From Sequoia sempervirens (lineage: Eukaryota; Streptophyta; Pinopsida; Cupressales; Cupressaceae): a stretch of 64,000 nucleotides of DNA. A model generated the notes under the pieces. That model did not search any database and was not told the DNA's origin. It was given only the letters and a program-made list of their open reading frames with translations. Positions within the stretch are counted from its first letter, which is position 1. Every line of letters begins with the position of its first letter. Where the stretch lies: the NCBI GenBank assembly GCA_007258455.2, contig VDFB02270651.1, forward strand, positions 703,105,360 through 703,169,359, in the 5' to 3' direction. Shown here in pieces: positions 44,466 to 57,445 of this stretch. Made by a program: the position numbers and the translations under genes.

Positions 44466-47400
44466 ATATCCTCCTTCTGCTTTTGTATAATAAAGAATTT
44501 ATCTTTGTGAGCAAAGATGGCATTCCAGGTTGTTATGTCTCTATCTTTGGATGCACTGTAAATATTGGAGACAACAAACAACTGGGATTCTATGGAGTCC
44601 ATGAGATCATTGATGTTCTAAGTGGCATCCAACCACTTTAAGCAATAAGAAAAGACAACACTTTCTTCATACTAACAAGTCTACAAAACTTCTAGATTTT
44701 TCTCAACATTGGTGTGTGCCAGAGCACACTTGTCATTAAGTTCGAACAACCTTTTCTCTACCAACTTCTTCTCAACTTCTTTCTTTTTCTTCTCACCAAG
44801 TCCGGAGGCATACTCCTGAAAGGAATCCAATAAAAGTTTTAAATTCTCTACTAGAGTGAGAGATGTATCCATTAAAGTACTACATGTGGCCTCCTACAAA
44901 GATTTAAGAGCATAATTAATAAGCTCTATTCCTTTCTGGTGAGTTTCCAAAATTTCTCTTCTATGGGATGCATGCAATGCATCCCCCAACACCAACTTAT
45001 GAACAAGATAGATAATATCTAAGTCCACACTCCCTTGAATCATGGGAAGTTGTAGAAGCTTCAGAGGAATCACTAGATGGAACCTGATCTACTTGGACAA
45101 CAAGCCTTTCAATACATTATCATCAGAGGAGGATTCTCTAGGGGACCTCAAAGTTTCTACAACCTACCTTTGATTTTCTTCATTCTTACTGGAAGATTCC
45201 CCATTTTTCTCTTCTTCCTCTACATTTTCTTTTTCCTCTTGCTTCTCTTCTTCTTCTTCTTCTCCATCTTCTTCCTTTTCATCTTTTTCTTTGTCTCTGT
45301 TGCCTTCTTCATCATTCCCTTCACCTTCAGTTTTATCTTCCTCTCCAGCATTATCTTTTTCACCTTCATCATGCTTTGAAGGGACTCCATCATGCATCTC
45401 TAGCTCCTCTCCTCCCTTATTCTGTTTCTCCATCTTCAAAGGATCATTTTTAATACCTATATCTAGAGGGATATCTGCATCATTTGTTTCTAAAGGAATG
45501 CCTGTATCACCTATACCAGAATGAATTTCTTCCTTTACCTCTTCTATAGAAGCTTCTTCTCCTGTCTTAGGTGTAGAACCAAATGGGAGTGCACCAAGCA
45601 TGCCATATTTTTCAGCCATATCCCTAATGGCTTCTACAATCTCTTTCCTTATCTTATTTATCTGCTTCTTGTCCTTTATCATTAGGGTGTTCACTCTTTT
45701 CTTCAACTGAAACATTTTTGAACAAACCTTCTTCAAGGTTTTCAAATCATTCAGGGTCAAAGAGGATTCGATTTTCTCAAAAGCATCATTTCTTATCTTC
45801 TCTTCCAGATCAACAACCTTTGTTCTCCTTTTCATCAAGGCTTCCCAAAATTTCTCAAGCACATTATTCTTTACATAAACCCAACTAACTTTCAGAGTAA
45901 TGACATATTGAATAACAGGGAAAATCAAAGTTTTTTTTTCCTCTCTACCTACTTGATCATAATACTCTGCTTTAGGCTTCAACATATCTTCAAAATTTAT
46001 CAAGGAATTGAATATTGCCTCTAATGTGAAAGGGGAACCAAGTCTTACCAGAGATTCCTTTTGTTCTTCCTGGTTTGGAGAGACTTCTTTTGACACCTTT
46101 TCTTTCTTTTCTTTTTGTTTGGTGTGCACATGAACAACAAATTCCTATTCTTCATCTTCCTCAAAGGACGATACAATATAATATATTTTTGAACCAACAC
46201 TAGCTTCCTGCGAAGCACCTTCACCAGAGGACATGCTTCCTCTTCTCTTCCTTTCCAATTTTGTTGCAGGGTCCTCCTCCTCTTCCTCTTGATCTTCAGT
46301 GATGCTAAGGTTCTTCTCCCTTGTAGATTTTTCTTTCTTTCCTCTCTTGCCACACTAGAGGAGTCTCTTTCCTCTTGCTAGATCTAGTATTAGGTCTGAA
46401 AGGAGTCAAACCTTTACCTTTATCAGAAGCACTGGGCTCTACTTTCACTACAAGGGTTGCAGATGGTTTTAAAGGAGCATTCTTTCTAGATATCCTTGGT
46501 CTTGATGATTCTTCGGCTACCTGCTCTCTCATAGCTCTACCTTGTGCAATCTATTCATCAGTGAAGCCTGCCTCTCTAAGCTTCTTATCTACATTCTTTC
46601 TTATCATAGGCTCCCTATGTTCCAAGTGAACTTCCATAGATTTTTTTGCATAAGTCCCAACTCTAGGTTCATTGGCATCTTTAGGACTTTTCAACAATAC
46701 TTGCACACAGCCTTTGACTTCATCTTCTATAATCTCATAACGTAAAGGCTGTATCCATACAGTTAGGGGTTCAATAGTTTCAATCATGCACTCATCAAAG
46801 GAGACATGAAAAATGATATCATTTTTGTAGTTCTCAACAACTCTCTTTGGAATCCTCTCTCTTTCATTCATATTTCTCTTGAATACAACAAAGAATGTTG
46901 TTAGAGCATTATCTCTAGCCTTCAAATCACCAAAATTGTGCATGCAATCAAAGATCTGATGTGCAACCGGTTTGGATGTATCCCAAAACACCACATCATC
47001 ACTTCTAGGAAGTCTCTTAAGAAAGTAAAACAACAAACACATAGTCAAGGAGCCAAATTTGAAAGCATAATTCTTTTCCCAGGTCATCCTCAAGTTCTCA
47101 AACAACTATTGTCATAGAAGTTCACACAAATCATAATCAACACCATTAACTACCATATCAAAATTGATATAAATTGCTATGGCAGATACAAAGTTCTTTC
47201 TATTAGTGAAGTAGATTTTTTTTCCAGTCATTATTGCAACATAATTCATAGTAGGATTAGTGATAGGATTTTTAGTTAGAGCCCTCCTGTCATATGTAGC
47301 TCCAGTGAGTTCCATCACCACTTCATTCTTCACAAATTTCAACACAGGTACTGGTCTGGTATCACAGAGTTTGGTAACAACCTTAATTTCTTCCTTGGTA

Positions 47401-47830
47401 ATGAGGTGAGGTCTTTCAGTCCACAAGAACTTGTTATGCATTCTGCTGAGAGCTAGTTTGACATATTTATTATCAATGATGGAGCTGAAATTAGGAAAGT
47501 AATTCCATTTATCCAATTTCTTCGCAATAATTTTTGAATATTTGAGTTTTACCAAGAAATCATACCTAGTGAGCTCATTCATCCACATGTCTATCAATTT
47601 ACCATGATTGTATTCCTTAGTCTTAACTTGAATGTACATTCTTGTGTCTTCATTCGACATAACCCCGTGAGGAATCGATGAGAAGGAGCCCATAGGTTCA
47701 TCTTCAAAAACCTTCATGGAATACTTCTTATATGACGGTCTAGGTATTTAAAACACATTTACAACTACAGGAGTTTCCATTCTTCCACAAATTGTGCTCA
47801 ACAATTTCAAAAAGATGATACACACAAACC
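44466..47830 (-). pseudogene. Cargo ORF of element A (globular, basic stretch, acidic coiled coil)
   Basis: Function unknown. On - the frame starts near 47783 (METPVVVNVF) and stays recognisable to 44466, where insertion C cuts it. The N-terminal 400 aa (47717-46551) include MWMNELTRYDFLVKLKYSKI, MHNKFLWTERPHLITKEE and FGSLTMCLLFYFLKRLP. A basic stretch follows (FRPNTRSSKRKETP, about 46390-46450). Next is a segment with KTLIFPVIQYVITLKVSW (about 45900) and a coiled coil, then a very acidic EEDGEEEEEEKQEEKENVEE tail at about 45200. A further frame at 44872-44681 has EYASGLGEKKKKEVEKK. Stops and a frameshift near 46130 make it non-functional. The plan resembles the B-family ORF but sequence similarity is not evident. 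Confidence 0.7.
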
Positions 47831-48239
47831 CATAATAACACAGATAAGCAAAATGCCTTTTTCCTTTGCAAAAAATGAGAACTAGGGTTTGCATAGCTCA
47901 CACTTGAGATTGCCTCAAGAACTCTCCAAATTTCTCTCCACTTTCTTCAAATTCACAAGTGATAAAAATTCCTTAATAATCCACTTCATAAATCAATGAT
48001 CTTCCCTAATTCACATGAAATGCGGCATATTTCAAAAGTTGCTAAAAATGCCTCTTCACTGCACAAAAAAACCTTAATTTTCTTCGCAAATGATCATGCC
48101 TGCTCCTTTTCTTTCAGTTCCTTTTGCATAACCTCTTCCTATCTAGTCCTTACAACATATCCTCATACAAAAGACTAACAACCAAACATCTAGGGGGTTT
48201 GAACAATTTTTTGTTAAAGCTCCCCCTAAGACCATGCTA

Positions 48240-49310
48240 GGTCTAGTTCCCAGAGGAAATCTCTATACCGAATGGGGGCACAGACACATCTGATGTTTCT
48301 GGTTCTTCTTTCTTCCTCCAATTCTTGTTCATTTCTTTCTTAACCTCATTCTTGTAAATTTTCTTCACCGGTTCATTCTTCTTTACCAGATCAAATTGCT
48401 TTCCCTTTTTACTTCTGCAAACTCTTGAAATGTGTCCCAATTTGTTGTAGTTGTAGCAAACAAAATTTTTCTATTTTGTTTTTCCTCCATTAATCCCTGA
48501 TTTGCATTGATTTTCTTTGTGTCCAAACTTGTTACATGTATAGCAGTATCCCATAAAGGATTGATTCACTATTCGTCCATTAAACCAATTCATCTCTGAG
48601 TTCTGCATTCACTAGCTCTATGTCCAATTTTCTTGCATGCAAAACATTGTCTGGAGAAGGAACCAGAAAATTGATTCATCCTACTCCTACACTTTGTTTC
48701 CCTATGACCAAATTTATTACATTAAAAGAAAAAACCATTGAAGGTTAAGCATTTGGTTGTTTGATAGGTGGTCTTCTAGCAAAGTTTCTTGGATTTATTT
48801 TCTACTTCCCTTTATCTTGAGTCTTTTGATTATCCACTGTGTTTGAGGTCTGCACAACCTTAGAACTTTCACCAGCTTCATTTCCCAAACCACCTTTGTC
48901 TTTAGAAGGCCTTTTCCCTACAATCAACTCATCAAGCTTGGTGGAGCCTGTCTTGAAATTATGTTCACAATTTTTTTCTTTCTTCAGTTTTTCTTTTAGG
49001 TTCACCACCTCTTTTTCAAGCCTTGTGCATTCATCAGTCTTTCTTTGCACCACTGTATTAAGACAATCTTCAATTCTCTTCTTTTCCTCCATTTGCACCT
49101 TCAATCCGATGATCTCTTTATTAGCTTGCTTCAATTTCTCACTCACTTCTCTATGTATTTCTTTGAACTTCTTCAATTGCTCTTTCAATTTTCGGACACA
49201 TTCATTTGCCTCATCAAGATTTTCTTTCAAATCTCTATTTTCACTTTGAACCTTGTCAAGATCTTCAAGTGCAACCTAAAGTTCTTATTTATCATCCATT
49301 TTTTCAATCT
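48240..49310 (-). pseudogene. Copia-type gag tail of element A: coiled coil plus four zinc knuckles
   Basis: Just inside the 5' LTR the - strand encodes a coiled coil (49230-48802, for example KLKEQLKKFKEIHREVSEKL and CTRLEKEVVNLKEKLKKEK) ending in STKLDELIVGKRPSKDKGG. The same order is seen in the gag of Tnt1-like plant copia elements. Then come four CCHC knuckles: CNKFGHRETKC (first Cys lost), CFACKKIGHRASEC, CYTCNKFGHKENQC and CYNYNKLGHISRVC (second Cys is Tyr). Knuckles bind the element's RNA. The usual N-terminal capsid part is missing, as only about 120 bp separate the primer site from the coiled coil. Stops occur between knuckles. No protease or pol follows. Confidence 0.8.
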
Positions 49311-49354
49311 TCAAGATCTTCCTCAAGCTGTCAGGCTTCTTTAGAGGAACCAAT

Positions 49355-49365
49355 CTCTGATACCA
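49355..49365 (-). promoter_or_regulatory. Primer-binding site of element A (initiator tRNA-Met)
   Basis: On - the sequence TGGTATCAGAG begins two bases after the 5' LTR end. It is complementary to the 3' end of plant initiator tRNA-Met, the usual primer of plant copia elements. Confidence 0.93.
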
Positions 49366-49367
49366 AT

Positions 49368-50378
49368 TGTTGAATACCCAAGATACTGAGAGGGGGGGTG
49401 AATCAATATATTCTTAAACTTATTGAACAAACATCATCCGATTACTCCAATGCATATAACAGTAAAGATAAGTAAGAGCATTAACATAACATGAAAGTAC
49501 ACAACACATGAACACCATGATTTTTACGTGGAAAACCCAAAATGGGAAAAACTATGATGAGTGTTAGCTCACAATATAGTATAACCAATTATAAAATATT
49601 ACAAAAGGGTGGATCACTGCTAGGACTCATTGTCCAAAAAGGGAGGCTCACTGCCTACAGAAATACAATGAAAAAATGGCTTACAGCCAGAAAATGAATT
49701 GATAAAGTACACCTAGCAAGTGTTGATTCAATTCCTTTGATGTTCAGTAAATTGACTTAACACACTTCATCATACTTGTCTTCTTCGCACACTTCAACAC
49801 TTTGCAACTACGCATCAAAATCTCAAAACTATCCAATATATATATCTAATACATTCATATCAATTAGGTCGACCTAATTAGATGCAACCCTTATTCACAA
49901 AAAAGATCAACTGTCAGCTTCAAGCTTGTACAAAAACATTCCAAAAAATAATCCAAATGTGCAACACACTACAACATGTCAGCATTAACCTAATATAGGT
50001 TACACATACATCCGCATTACAAAAAATAATCCATTACAACATCAACAATACATTAGGTCGGCCAAAGATAGACCTAATAGCAAAACACAACATAATAATT
50101 CCAACTCATCATACGAGCACCTGTGCACATGTGATTCTAAACATACAACCTTCCAGCATCCAAAAACCATTTCCCAAAATTACAAGCAAAGATATTCGAC
50201 AATGAAGGATTGCAGACTAAAATACTAGAGGATAGTAACTGCATACTAGTTCAAATACCGGTCTATAATACCGCATCAAACTAGACCTTAACCTTGTAGT
50301 TGCAACTCATATAATATGGTGACATCAATGAAAACCCAAAAGCTGTATAATAGGATGTTCTTCTTCATTGTTCCAACA
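49368..50378 (-). repeat. 5' LTR of element A
   Basis: 1,011 bp, TGTTGAATACCC...TTGTTCCAACA on +, followed by CACTT (50379-50383), the same 5 bp that precede the other LTR. It is flanked on the inner side by the primer site, so it is the 5' LTR. Confidence 0.92.
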
Positions 50379-51099
50379 CACTTTCCAACTAAGACTATTG
50401 AATGACATAATCCATGAAACAATTCATACCATCACATCCATTCATAGTGAAAATTTAAAACTTGCAACCATTCATCATCATTTTTTTTTATAATTTTCAA
50501 CAATAAAATATCACAAGCTCATCACCAAAATTAACAAATCAATAAATAGTAAGAAACATCATCCACAGATAACACAATAGATGGTTTTAAACTTAGAATC
50601 TTCTATTGATTTTTCATCAAATAAGTGACATTTCTACACAGCAAAATGCATTGGCATACAAAAAACCATTGTCTATCAGTATTACCATTAAACTAATAAA
50701 CTTCTAAAAAATAGACTACTTGCATTAAAAATCTAAAATTATTCAAGTATCTTGCATAAAGCTTGTAAAATGAAACTATAAACTAGTCTTTAGGTAGCTA
50801 ATTTGACTTCAATCAGCTAACCTTTACAATGAGGAGAAATTTCTAAGTTATAGAAAGAATTCATATAAATTTCTCCAATCAAAAATCAAGATCCACAACT
50901 TGGGGCCCAGATCCACAATTATAGGGATGCCCAGTTAAGTCAAAGTTTTGTCTTTGCTGAAACTATTGGAGTTCAAAGGTATGCCTTGTGTCCATTTAGT
51001 CAAAATTTGATTAGGAGTCACCGCCTTGTACACTACTGATCACCATGCCCAATCTTTAGTCTATCAAAATTGACCTGGAGTTGTCCACTCATTCAAAAT

Positions 51100-54000
51100 A
51101 GATCTGAAGATGTTGCTATACATAGGTCACTTGAAGATGGTTGAAATTTTTGACCTAATTCCTTTTCAAAAAATGGAATATTCCTTTGCCACTTAACTGC
51201 TCTTAGATGTTTTAGATGCCTTATTCTTGAGATAACCATCCATATTATCAAAAATATGTTGTATGGTTTCCTCTTCGGGCACATCTACCTATTCCACCCT
51301 GAACATTTCTCTTTCATACTCCTTGGTGGTGGTCATGTATATATCCTATAGCTGGGCAACATTTTGGGTAGCTTCTCGCACATAGAACCTGATGAACATA
51401 AGCTTGTCCAAGAGAAGCCCTTCATCATCATCTCCATTCTTGATCATTTCCTCCAATCTATTACTCCATTGGTGCTTCATTTCCTATAGAGAAATAAAAC
51501 TCACACTTGGTGAAGCCTCTTTACCAATTAATTCAACAAAAATCCCTTTCACAATATTTCTTTCCCTAGACAAATCTTGCTGGGCTCCTATAATATTATT
51601 CTATGTTCCATGAGGACTTCTATTTTGAAGATCAAAATATTCATACACTTATCAAGGTATCCAAAATCTTTGTCTTCCATAATAACATACTCAATTACAT
51701 CTGCCTTAGATAGTCTCTTCAACATTCTCAATTTCTTCATATGCTCAACATATTTATCCTCTTCTCTTCCAAGTAACTTGATATATTCCCCCAGGGTCTT
51801 GATTAGGTCACCCACCTCCTTATGACTTTTTGAAATAGTAGTGAAAATATCCTTTGTATCCTTCTTAAGAAGGCCAATCTATTTCTCTATCATTTGGTAT
51901 CTTCTCCTTATTTCAATCAACTCATCTACCATTTGAAGACTTATTAAAACATGAATTTCTGATGGGGTTGGCTGTTCAGGATTGGATGCAATAAGTTCCT
52001 TCAAAGAACCTTTCATCTACCCTACCTAAGTTTTTAGCTCATTCTTGGTCTACTTATCTTTGATGAGTCGTGACTTTGCAGTGGTAGCCACAATGCCAAT
52101 TAAATTTATCTACTGATTTCTGGTTTGTTTGCCAAGATTCATAGTGTTTTTTTGATAACTTATAGCTTGGAGCTCCCTTTCATCTTTATCAACTATCATG
52201 GTAGCAATTTCTGCTACGAAGTCTCCATCATCAGTAAGCCTTGTAAAGTGAATAGTATGAGGCTTACTTTTTGGCTTAACTTTGTCTATTTCCTTTACCA
52301 TTTCATCCCATGTTATGAGTTGGGCCTGAACCTATTGTATTTTCTCCAAATTCAATTTTAACCACATAGAAGTAGCTGGTTGAGTTGTTACCTATTGGGA
52401 ACTAGGAGGTTTTGTTGAAGGAGGTGTAGAAGAAACTACCTCCATGGTCTGCTCAGAAGAAGTCTTTTGTAGCTCCTCATGTTCCCTTTACAACCTTTCC
52501 TATTCCATTTTCTCATTCTAAGCTCTAATTTCTTATTTCTCATCTCTTCTTCATTTTGTGCAGCCTCCTCTTCATCTCTTAACCTCTGCTATTCTAACTC
52601 CTTTGCACAAAGTTCATCTTCTGCTACTTTCTCTCACTCAACTTTCTCCTTCTGTTCCAACTCTTGTGCAATAGCTACTTCTTCGGCCTTCTTTGTGCCT
52701 CAGTAGCTTCCTTCTCCCGAGTTAGATCTTCAACTTTCTTTCTTTATTCTTCTTCTTTAGCTAACTCTTTAGCAACTTCCAATATTTCCTTTTGCTCATG
52801 TTCAGTTAAAACATCATTGATTGCAACCTCATCCCAAAGGCTTCCTAGCTCAAACCCAACATCTTCCTCTCTAGGTTCTTCCTTAGCCTTCTCTAGATAT
52901 TCTTACCATTGTACTATTTCTTCCCCCTGAGATAGAGTTTTCTTAGAGTTTGAGGGGATAGGTGAATCTATTAAATTGATCATAGGAGGCCTCTCTTCTT
53001 TACCAACTACTACTTCTAAAGTTGATGGTGCAGTTGGAGGAGTATCCTTAGTCTGCATAGGCACAGTAGAAGGTCCTTCTTCACAAGCTTGTTCTCCAGG
53101 GTACACAGTTACTATGGGTGTAGCACCAACACCTGAAATAACCCCTGCAACAACAACACAAGTAAATTTATGTTTTTCCAAAGCTTCAGTGACCTGCTTC
53201 ATTGAAATTTCCTCCTCCATCGGGGCAGGTTCTTCTGTGGCTGTAATGGTTTTCTTCAATCTTTTATACTGTCTTGTTTCAGTGGAGGAAGTAGGTTCAC
53301 TGCTAGAATCCTTCTTCCTTGAAGCCTTAACCCTTGGTTGTTTTAAACATAGATTAAGCCATTTCACACTTCTATCAACCACAACTCTTGACACCTTATG
53401 AATATTGGTCTGCCCTCAAGTATATCCTATTTAACCTTCAAATCCTTCATCTGGGGAATTTTTAATCTTTCATATCCCATTTTTCTTACTTCAAATTGAT
53501 CCTGCAGGTTAGGCCAAAAGTCTTCAAGAAGTGGTCAATGATGAGGAAACTGTGAAGCATATATACCATACATTTTCTTTTTAGGATCAAAATATGTTCT
53601 AGATGAATGATGTTTGAAATTCATTGATTGAAACTCTTCCATTTCTATCTTAGCTACTATTTAAGAGGAACAAGAATAAAACCCCAATTGCATTGGGAAC
53701 GAGTGGCAGCTAGCCCTGTGTTGTGTAGAGAATTTGGCATTGACCTTGGCAACTTGGCAAGCAAAATCCATTAAGACCCATTTGTCCCCACAACACCTTG
53801 GAAATTTGAAAGGGTGCCCGTCATATCCAAATAATTTGAAATAGGTGGATCTAGGGTACTGGATAAACGAGTATCCCCATTCTTCAATAAACTAGATTGC
53901 CTCTTGGGACAATCTAAAACCAAGATCACCTATGAGCTGATTAATAATAGCATATAAAAATGTGTCATTAACTCTTTTAAAATGTTTCTCCATTGTCTTC

Positions 54001-54886
54001 AGCTCCAGTTGTTCATAAAAGTCCCAACCCTTCTTCTGATATGAGCCCTCATCCATTGATCCTTCAACAGTTAAACTAGGAAACTGTCCCATCCTTGCAA
54101 CATAATATATCACGTATGAAGACATATAGAATTTCTTGGTTTCGGTTACTTTCAATAGTTGATCATGGATGTATCCTAAAATTATATGTCCCTAATCCAA
54201 TATTGTTTCCCCTCTAGAATCAATTGAATAAATGGAAACATCCAGTGTTCAAAGATACGAGAGTTTTCCTTTCCAAATACTCGTGCCAATAATGTGATCA
54301 TGTCTCCAATGTCCTCAGAGAAGTCGAACCTATTAGGGTTAGGTAGTACCTTCTTTACTGATTTCTTCTCTGTCTTAATCCACCTTTTGTTAATGACCCT
54401 TTTGTTCCCTTCCTCATCTGCTGCCCAACATTTAAGTGAATAGGCCTTAGACATAATTTTGGGATTATAGTACGGAGGATAAAAAACTAGTCTAATCATT
54501 GATGGGGTTAAATCAATTATTACATTGCCCTGTGAGTCAATACATTGCCCCTGAGTTGGATTGTGAGTTTGTTCAATAATTAATATAAATTGTGGACATT
54601 GCACTACAATGGGAAATGTAGCCACATGAGCCAACCCAAAATTTGCAACTCTGTTTACCCTTGGGGTAGCATCTTCTAAAACAATATCCTTGTGAAAGTG
54701 GTCTAAATCAATATGTCCCACCAGCGTGTTAGTGATCTTCATAACCTCAGAACCAAAATTGGATAGTACTAGAGTCCCTTGGAACTTATACTTCATCATG
54801 AGAGGGAATTATTTTGGTTTTAGCTTCTTGGCCTTTGCCCCCTTTGATGTTTCTTCAGTGGGGACTTCTTCTTCTGGGTTAGACAT
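51100..54886 (-). pseudogene. Cargo ORF of element B2
   Basis: Homologue of the B1 ORF. On - it starts MSNPEEEVPTEETSKGAKAK (ATG at 54886). It continues through GNVIIDLTPSMIRLVF, LLARVFGK, HWMFPFIQLILEGKQY (54799-54182) and YAIINQLIGDLGFRLSQEA (54155-53892). The basic stretch is QYKRLKK (about 53275), followed by a Glu-rich coiled coil (52900-52450), then VDKDERELQAISYQ and NLGKQTRNQ-TAG (52301-52110), and a Leu-rich charged C-terminal part (51815-51588). The best conserved blocks fit a folded N-terminal domain. Several stops and at least one frameshift in the coiled coil make it a pseudogene. Compared with B1, it keeps a clear start codon. Confidence 0.75.
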
Positions 54887-54889
54887 TTG

Positions 54890-57162
54890 TTAATCATTTG
54901 CAATACTGACCATTATTAGACAAAGGGAATATACGTGAAGAACAAATTAGCACAAGCATTCATATTAAATCCCTATTCATTCAAGAAAAAATCCCATTCT
55001 ACAAGTTAGAGTAGCATTTTTGGGTTTCGGGTTTGGGTCAGAACCAGGGACCTGACCATTCTAAGCATACTACTAAACTATGTCAGAAGTTGGGATCGAG
55101 TTCTGACTCGACACTCATACCTATAGTGAAGAGAAGTTTTAAGTTATGTTATGTGGTTTGATCCCGCAATGTATTTGAAAATCGGGATCGGGATGGCACT
55201 AGGCACATACGCTCTAAAAATGGGATTAGTTGAGGGATCGCTCTGAGTTCTGATCGTGACATTGTGTTAGAAGTCAAAATCAGGAAATGATATGAGATTG
55301 ACCTCATTGGAGTGAACAATTTTTGGTAACACCCCGAGTTCTGATCCCGATAAGATATCGAGAGTCTAAATCAGTTCTTTGTTAGGAATCCGACCTTTGG
55401 TATGTATAGTGGAAATATGTCAACTCTGAGTTTTGATCCCAACGTTGTGTCAGAAGTCAGAATTAGAGTGACAACAAATCATGGAACTTATCATTATGTC
55501 AAAAGTTTAGTGTTGGTCCCACATCTGATCTTGATAGTAATGTAGGAATTAGAGTCATGACATAAGTTGATGTATTGTCAAAAACCCTTAACATGTTGAG
55601 GTAATGATTTGATCCCCAATCCTGATGGCACATCAAAATTTAGAATTAGAGCAAATGAATGAGAAAAACCTAGGAGGTGGTAAAAACACATGGTGCAGTT
55701 TTGATTCCCAATTCCAAAATAGATGTGGGAATCGAGAATGAAGCAATGAGCCAACATGAAGGAAAAATAAATGTAACCGTATTTTTCAAATTATGCCTTC
55801 GAGATCGGGAAATGGTTGGGCTTAATATTTTTGAATCATAATAGTCAAAATTTCAAAATTGATTCATTTTAATGCAAATTCAACCAAGCAGTACGAAAAA
55901 CCCTAGAAAAGTAGGGCATGGTGGGACAACAAATCTTGTGAACAGAAAACAAAAAAAATACGAGGGAAAACAAAAACACATAAATCCCAAAATGGAACAA
56001 GGGAAAATGAACCAAAGGGTTTGAGAACAAATAAAAATGCCCCAATGAGTACCAAGAAAGATAGAAAACAAACCAAAATGAACAAGCTAGAAAAGAAGGC
56101 TGGAAAGAAAACACGCGAAACCATGAGCGAAGCAAACCCAGGAAAATTAAGAATGAAGGAAAAACAAAGGACAAGATGCCTACCTTCTAATGTGACTGAA
56201 TATTTTTCAACACGATGGGAAATCCAAGTGCCTCCACCCTAACTCTTGGTGCTGCTCTGGTTTGTTCTTTCAAACTATTCAAGCCAAAATGAATGAAAAC
56301 CGAGGAGCGACAGGAATAAAAACCTACTTGTGTGTGTGAATGTTTAGACATTAATACAGGTTGGTTGGGCCTCGATAGCAGGGCATAAGTCATAAATGCG
56401 TCATTGCAAGAATGAAGGAAAGTGGGGGGTCAAGATTGGTACATGACACAACACCAAACTTTCAATGAGTACAAAGTTCCAGCAAAGGTTTGAAATCTGA
56501 ATCCCAAAAGACAAAGATAAAAATGGGAATTAGGATTGGGATGTGACATGGAACAAGAACTTTGAAAAATTTCTTAGTTCTAGTTCCGGTCTGATGTCTG
56601 ATTCCAAAAAAAAGAAAGAGAATCAAAAATAAGATCAGGATGGAAACATGAACAAGAACTTTGGAATGTTCTTGATTCTAGTTCCGGTCTGATGTCTAAT
56701 TCTAAAACAAAGAAGAGAATCAGAAATCGAGATCAGGATGAAATAGGAACAAGAACTTTGGAAATGTTCTTGATTTTGGTTCTGGTCCAATGGCCGATTT
56801 TGAAACAAGTAAACATGCACAAGGAAGAAAAGCGGAAGTTGAGATCAGGATAGGAATAGGAACTTACACTTTCAAGGGTGCAAGGTGACGGTTCTAATCC
56901 AAAACTTGTATATGACAGAACAAAGAAAACACAAGGAAAATAATGAGAACTAAGATTGGGCCATAAATAAGAACTTGAACTTTTGCAAAGTAACAAGTGC
57001 CGGTGACGGTTAGAAACCCGAACTTGAAAAACAAAGGAAAAGGACTCAGGAGAAAAATACAACTTCTAAAGCCCGAACAAGAATGCCAAAGAGAAAAACA
57101 ACAAAGGGGGACCCATTTTGACCAAAGAACAAAATGGAGTGGTTATGTAAGGCATATCAATT
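54890..57162 (-). other. 5' leader of element B2
   Basis: Non-coding, with about 98-bp tandem repeats at roughly 56550-56850 marked by AACAAGAAC (56552, 56651, 56748) followed by TTGGTTC/TAGTTCCGGTC blocks on the + strand. The terminal hairpin CCATTTTG...CAAAATGG is at 57113-57137. Small open frames here are not conserved with B1. Confidence 0.65.
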
Positions 57163-57445
57163 AGCGAATCGACTAGGAAAATGGTTTACCCATTTTCAAG
57201 ATACTAAAGAATTCAGTCACCCAGAACCTCTAGTTTATGAACCTTTAACTCTAGTAGGATCAGTCACAACAAACAAGGTTAAGCTAGAATCTCAAAATGT
57301 GCATCAAAAACAACTTTGAATCTAAGTGTGTACATGCATGGTGCATCATTCCCTTAAGAACTTTACCTATCCTTGAAACAACTCTATCAAGATTCAAGCT
57401 ACTTGAAGTGAGTTCCTTTAGCTGTCATGCAATGATATCCTAGGA

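Larger units (their letters stand above)
10541..50378 (-). mobile_element. Element A: copia-like, non-autonomous LTR retrotransposon, split by nested insertion
   Basis: Two LTRs in the same orientation bound it, TGTTG...CAACA, with a perfect 5-bp duplication CACTT outside (10536-10540 and 50379-50383). On - the 5' LTR is at the right, followed by an initiator-Met primer-binding site (49365-49355), a gag tail with zinc knuckles, a long cargo ORF, a purine tract and the 3' LTR at the left. Removing insertion C (11950-44459) leaves about 7.3 kb. By hand, the first 335 bp of the two LTRs differ at about 8% of sites, so the insertion is old. I recognise no protease, integrase or RT, so it would have needed a helper element. 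Confidence 0.9.
50379..57168 (-). mobile_element. Element B2, main part
   Basis: The element is the opposite-strand relative of B1: 5' leader at 57162-54890, ORF at 54886-about 51100, and 3' region from there to 50384, continued at 10535-10219. Total about 7.1 kb against 6.9 kb for B1. The 5' end reads TATGCCTTACATAACCACTC on -, like B1. AGCGAA at 57163-57168 repeats at 10213-10218 and is the candidate TSD. The start bases outside TATGCC differ between the copies, so the exact ends are uncertain by a few bases. B2 must predate element A, which split it. Confidence 0.82.

Noticed and set aside
10541..50378. The two 1-kb repeats as separate solo LTRs
   Set aside because: One has the primer site on its inner side, the other the polypurine tract on its inner side, same orientation, with identical CACTT outside. 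They are the two ends of one insertion.
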